From the NCBI GenBank assembly GCA_030039815.1, contig JASHUW010000274.1, forward strand, positions 1 to 7,331: a stretch of 7,331 bases of DNA, in the 5' to 3' direction. The stretch is from Alphaproteobacteria bacterium. GTDB lineage: Bacteria; Pseudomonadota; Alphaproteobacteria; ATCC43930; CGMCC-115725. Shown one piece after another: positions 5,288 through 7,331 of this stretch. Numbering within the stretch: the stretch's first letter is position 1; each line of letters begins with the position of its first letter. Both the position numbers and the translations under genes were made by a program. Under the pieces are notes generated by a model. It saw nothing but the letters and a program-made list of their open reading frames with translations. It had not been told where the DNA came from and did no database searches.

Positions 5288-5497
5288 ATGACCATCGCCG
5301 ACAAGACCCGCGTCCAAGCTCCGGCATCCATCCCGCTGCGGGAAATCGTGCCGTGGGCGATCTTCGCCGGGCTGATCTGCCTGCTGGCGCTCTATTTCGT
5401 CGGCGCCGAGCAGGGCGCGACATCGATCTTCCCCGGCATGTACATCCACGAATTCGTCCACGACGGGCGGCACCTGCTCGGCTTCCCCTGCCACTGA
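5288..5497 (+). CDS. cbtB: Cobalt transporter subunit CbtB
   Basis: A 69-residue membrane protein of the CbtB family, the small partner of CbtA in a predicted cobalt importer of proteobacteria. One transmembrane helix lies at about 20-40 (IVPWAIFAGLICLLALYFVGA), after a short polar N-terminus. The C-terminal tail carries the family's histidine motif: YIHEFVHDGRHLLGFPCH, with H54, H58, H62, C68 and H69 as candidate metal ligands. The start has GAGGA 7 bases upstream and lies directly after a cobalamin riboswitch, so expression should fall when B12 is abundant. cbtA follows after 10 bases, so the two form an operon. Confidence 0.93.
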   Translation: MTIADKTRVQAPASIPLREIVPWAIFAGLICLLALYFVGAEQGATSIFPGMYIHEFVHDGRHLLGFPCH

Positions 5498-5507
5498 GGC
5501 CTGGCGC

Positions 5508-6251
5508 ATGGTCAGATCGCTCCTCGTCAGGGGCATGCTCGCCGGCGCCCTGGCGGGCCTCCTCGCCTTCGCCTTCGCCTGGATATTCGGCGAGCCGCAG
5601 GTCAACCTCGCGATCGGCTTCGAAGAACACATGCGGCAGATGGCCGGCGAAGCGCCCGAGCCGGAGTTGGTCAGCCGGGCAGTGCAAAGCACAGTCGGAC
5701 TGCTGACCGGCGTGGTTGTCTATGGCAGCGCGATCGGCGGCATTTTCGCGCTGGCCTTCGCCGGTGCTTACGGCCGGCTCGGCCGGCTCGCTGCGCGCGG
5801 CACGGCGGCGCTGCTCGCTGCCGCTGGGTTTGTCGTGCTGATCCTCGCGCCGCAGATCAAATACCCGGCGAACCCGCCGTCGATCGGCGAGCCGGAGACG
5901 ATTGGCGTTCGTACCGCGCTCTATTTCACAATGATCGCGCTGTCGCTGATCGCCGCGCTCGCGGCGATGTCGACAGGCCGCCAGCTTGCCCGCCGGCTCG
6001 GCGTGTGGAACGGCGTTCTCATCGCCGGCGCTGCCTATATCGCCGTGGTGGCGGTGGCGATGCTGATCCTGCCCGCGATTGACGAGGTTCCGGCCGATTT
6101 CTCGGCGACGGTGCTGTGGCATTTCCGCCTCGCCTCGCTCGGCGTCGAAACCGTGCTGTGGACGACGCTGGGCCTCGTGTTCGGCGTGCTCGCCGAGCGG
6201 CAATTGGAGCCGCAAAGACGCCGCCCGGCGCCACGAGGTGTCAGGGTCTGA
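5508..6251 (+). CDS. cbtA: Cobalt transporter subunit CbtA
   Basis: A 247-residue inner-membrane protein, the larger subunit of the predicted CbtAB cobalt transporter. About six hydrophobic helices are visible at roughly 7-27, 66-87, 99-115, 136-155, 168-190 and 212-229. The family-typical loop ILAPQIKYPANPPSIGEPE lies between helices 3 and 4, followed by TIGVRTALY. H41 (FEEHMRQM) and H205 (LWHFRLAS) are plausible metal-contacting residues. The C-terminus is basic and presumably cytoplasmic. The start is 10 bases after the cbtB stop with only a weak SD (GAGG overlapping that stop), suggesting coupled translation. It shares the B12 riboswitch with cbtB. Transport of cobalt is the accepted prediction for the family from genomic context, not something the sequence proves. 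Confidence 0.92.
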   Translation: MVRSLLVRGMLAGALAGLLAFAFAWIFGEPQVNLAIGFEEHMRQMAGEAPEPELVSRAVQSTVGLLTGVVVYGSAIGGIFALAFAGAYGRLGRLAARGTAALLAAAGFVVLILAPQIKYPANPPSIGEPETIGVRTALYFTMIALSLIAALAAMSTGRQLARRLGVWNGVLIAGAAYIAVVAVAMLILPAIDEVPADFSATVLWHFRLASLGVETVLWTTLGLVFGVLAERQLEPQRRRPAPRGVRV

Positions 6252-6271
6252 CGCAACCCGCGCGCGTTCTT

Positions 6272-6296
6272 GCCGGGAGTTGGCACTCCTCCCGGC
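6272..6296 (+). terminator. Hairpin downstream of cbtA, merged with the upstream CIRCE-like repeat
   Basis: GCCGGGAG (6272-6279) and CTCCCGGC (6289-6296) are perfect 8-base complements with a 9-base loop, 20 bases after the cbtA stop. The stem is strong enough for a transcription terminator or mRNA 3' end, but no T run follows. The loop is the left half of a CIRCE-like repeat, so the DNA carries two interleaved symmetries. Confidence 0.45.
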
Positions 6297-6306
6297 AGAG
6301 TGCTTG
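6280..6306. promoter_or_regulatory. Second, upstream CIRCE-like operator
   Basis: TTGGCACTC (6280-6288), nine bases, then GAGTGCTTG (6298-6306). Against the CIRCE consensus TTAGCACTC-N9-GAGTGCTAA the left arm matches 8 of 9 and the right arm 7 of 9, with the exact N9 spacing. The core GCACTC/GAGTGC is perfectly palindromic. It ends inside the groESL -35 box and lies 54 bp, centre to centre, from the main CIRCE. HrcA binding here is inferred. Confidence 0.65.
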
Positions 6307-6332
6307 ACAAGCCAAGCCGTTATCAGTATCTA
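6304..6332 (+). promoter_or_regulatory. groESL promoter
   Basis: TTGACA (6304-6309, within CTTGACA) and TATCTA (6327-6332) with a 17-base spacer. The CTTGAC -35 also suits the alphaproteobacterial heat-shock sigma factor RpoH, so both sigma factors may use it. The start point would fall near 6339, inside the main CIRCE. Confidence 0.7.
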
Positions 6333-6333
6333 A

Positions 6334-6360
6334 CCAGCACTCTTACCCCTAGAGTGCTAA
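6334..6360. promoter_or_regulatory. CIRCE operator (HrcA binding site) of groESL
   Basis: CCAGCACTC-N9-GAGTGCTAA. The right arm matches the consensus perfectly, the left arm 7 of 9, and the spacer is exactly nine bases. It lies just downstream of the -10 box and across the expected start point, the usual place for HrcA to repress groESL. HrcA itself is not in the window. Confidence 0.92.
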
Positions 6361-6397
6361 TTCGGGTCCGAGATCAAGTCACATCGAGGAGGGTTTT

Positions 6398-6685
6398 ATG
6401 GCATTCCGGCCATTGCATGCCCGCGTGCTGGTGAAGCGCGTGGATTCGGAGGCGAAGACCGCCGGCGGCATCATCATTCCTGACACCGCCCAGGAAAAGC
6501 CGATGGAAGGCGAGGTCGTCTCGTGCGGCCCCGGCGCTCGCGGCGAGGACGGCAAGCTGGTGCCGATGGACGTGAAGAAAGGCGACCGGGTGCTGTTCGG
6601 CAAATGGTCGGGAACCGAGGTGAAGCTCGACGGCCAGGAGCTCATCATCATGAAAGAGTCCGACATCATGGGCGTGATCGCCTGA
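6398..6685 (+). CDS. groES: Co-chaperonin GroES (Cpn10)
   Basis: A complete 95-residue GroES, which caps the GroEL ring as a heptamer during ATP-driven folding in the cytoplasm. Seen: the N-terminal FRPLHARVLVKR strand, the mobile loop about 17-31 with the GroEL-contacting GGIIIPD, the KGDRVLFGKWSGTEVK segment at 61-76, and the ELIIMKESDIMGVI C-terminus. Length is normal for the family. The start has a strong AGGAGGG 5 bases upstream. groEL follows after 22 bases. Controlled by CIRCE/HrcA and probably RpoH. C43 in EVVSCGPG and R9 at the usual HDRV aspartate (HARV here) are slight departures; many alphaproteobacteria carry several groESL copies, so this may not be the only one. Confidence 0.97.
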   Translation: MAFRPLHARVLVKRVDSEAKTAGGIIIPDTAQEKPMEGEVVSCGPGARGEDGKLVPMDVKKGDRVLFGKWSGTEVKLDGQELIIMKESDIMGVIA

Positions 6686-6707
6686 CCGGATTTGGAGGGA
6701 TAGCAAC

Positions 6708-7331
<624 letters not shown>

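Noticed and set aside
5006..5692. Upstream extension of the HtrA-like gene to 5692 (556 codons)
   Set aside because: The extra part is antisense to the riboswitch, cbtB and part of cbtA and has no recognisable domain; ATG at 5005 gives a normal start of the protein.
5067..6215. Long minus-strand open frame of 382 codons across cbtB-cbtA
   Set aside because: It is antisense to the clearly recognisable cbtB and cbtA and to the riboswitch. Its composition is the Arg/Ala/His-rich type produced by GC-rich shadow frames, with no domain recognised.

Overview
The window is GC-rich chromosomal DNA from an alphaproteobacterium, most likely of the order Hyphomicrobiales (Rhizobiales). The evidence is a DivK-like response regulator, a CIRCE-controlled groES-groEL operon, a cobalamin riboswitch ahead of cbtB-cbtA, an alphaproteobacterial-style MepA, and an interspersed repeat with CATTGCGA-type ends. 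I cannot name a genus from the sequence alone. No tRNA, rRNA, CRISPR array, transposase or phage gene is visible, and no gene-free stretch exceeds 300 bases.

Layout. Bases 1-1216, minus strand: a DivK-like receiver protein, then a small exported two-cysteine protein of unknown function, then the N-terminal part of a zeta-class glutathione transferase / maleylacetoacetate isomerase cut by the window edge. An AT-rich divergent control region (1217-1357) separates this group from mepA (1358-2281, plus), a periplasmic murein endopeptidase. A repeat of about 119 bp with perfect 10-bp inverted ends (2285-2403) fills nearly all of the gap to a luciferase-like flavin monooxygenase (2417-3523). Next comes a single-domain response regulator (3630-4025) whose Shine-Dalgarno sequence lies inside a perfect hairpin. 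It converges tail to tail, with overlapping stop codons, on a cytoplasmic HtrA-like protein with a PDZ domain (4022-5005, minus). In that protein all three expected catalytic residues appear to be replaced.

Bases 5134-5287 hold a cobalamin riboswitch and leader, followed by cbtB and cbtA, the predicted cobalt uptake system; B12 would repress cobalt import. Bases 6252-6397 are the groESL control region. It shows a sigma70/RpoH-like promoter, the expected CIRCE operator over the start point, and a second CIRCE-like inverted repeat touching the -35 box. groES is complete; groEL is cut at the right edge after 208 codons.

Most of the window is housekeeping and stress or envelope physiology, not an accessory island. 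The items most worth following up are the degenerate HtrA-like PDZ protein, the tandem CIRCE arrangement, and the SD-sequestering hairpin of the response regulator. I see no clear undescribed multi-gene system.
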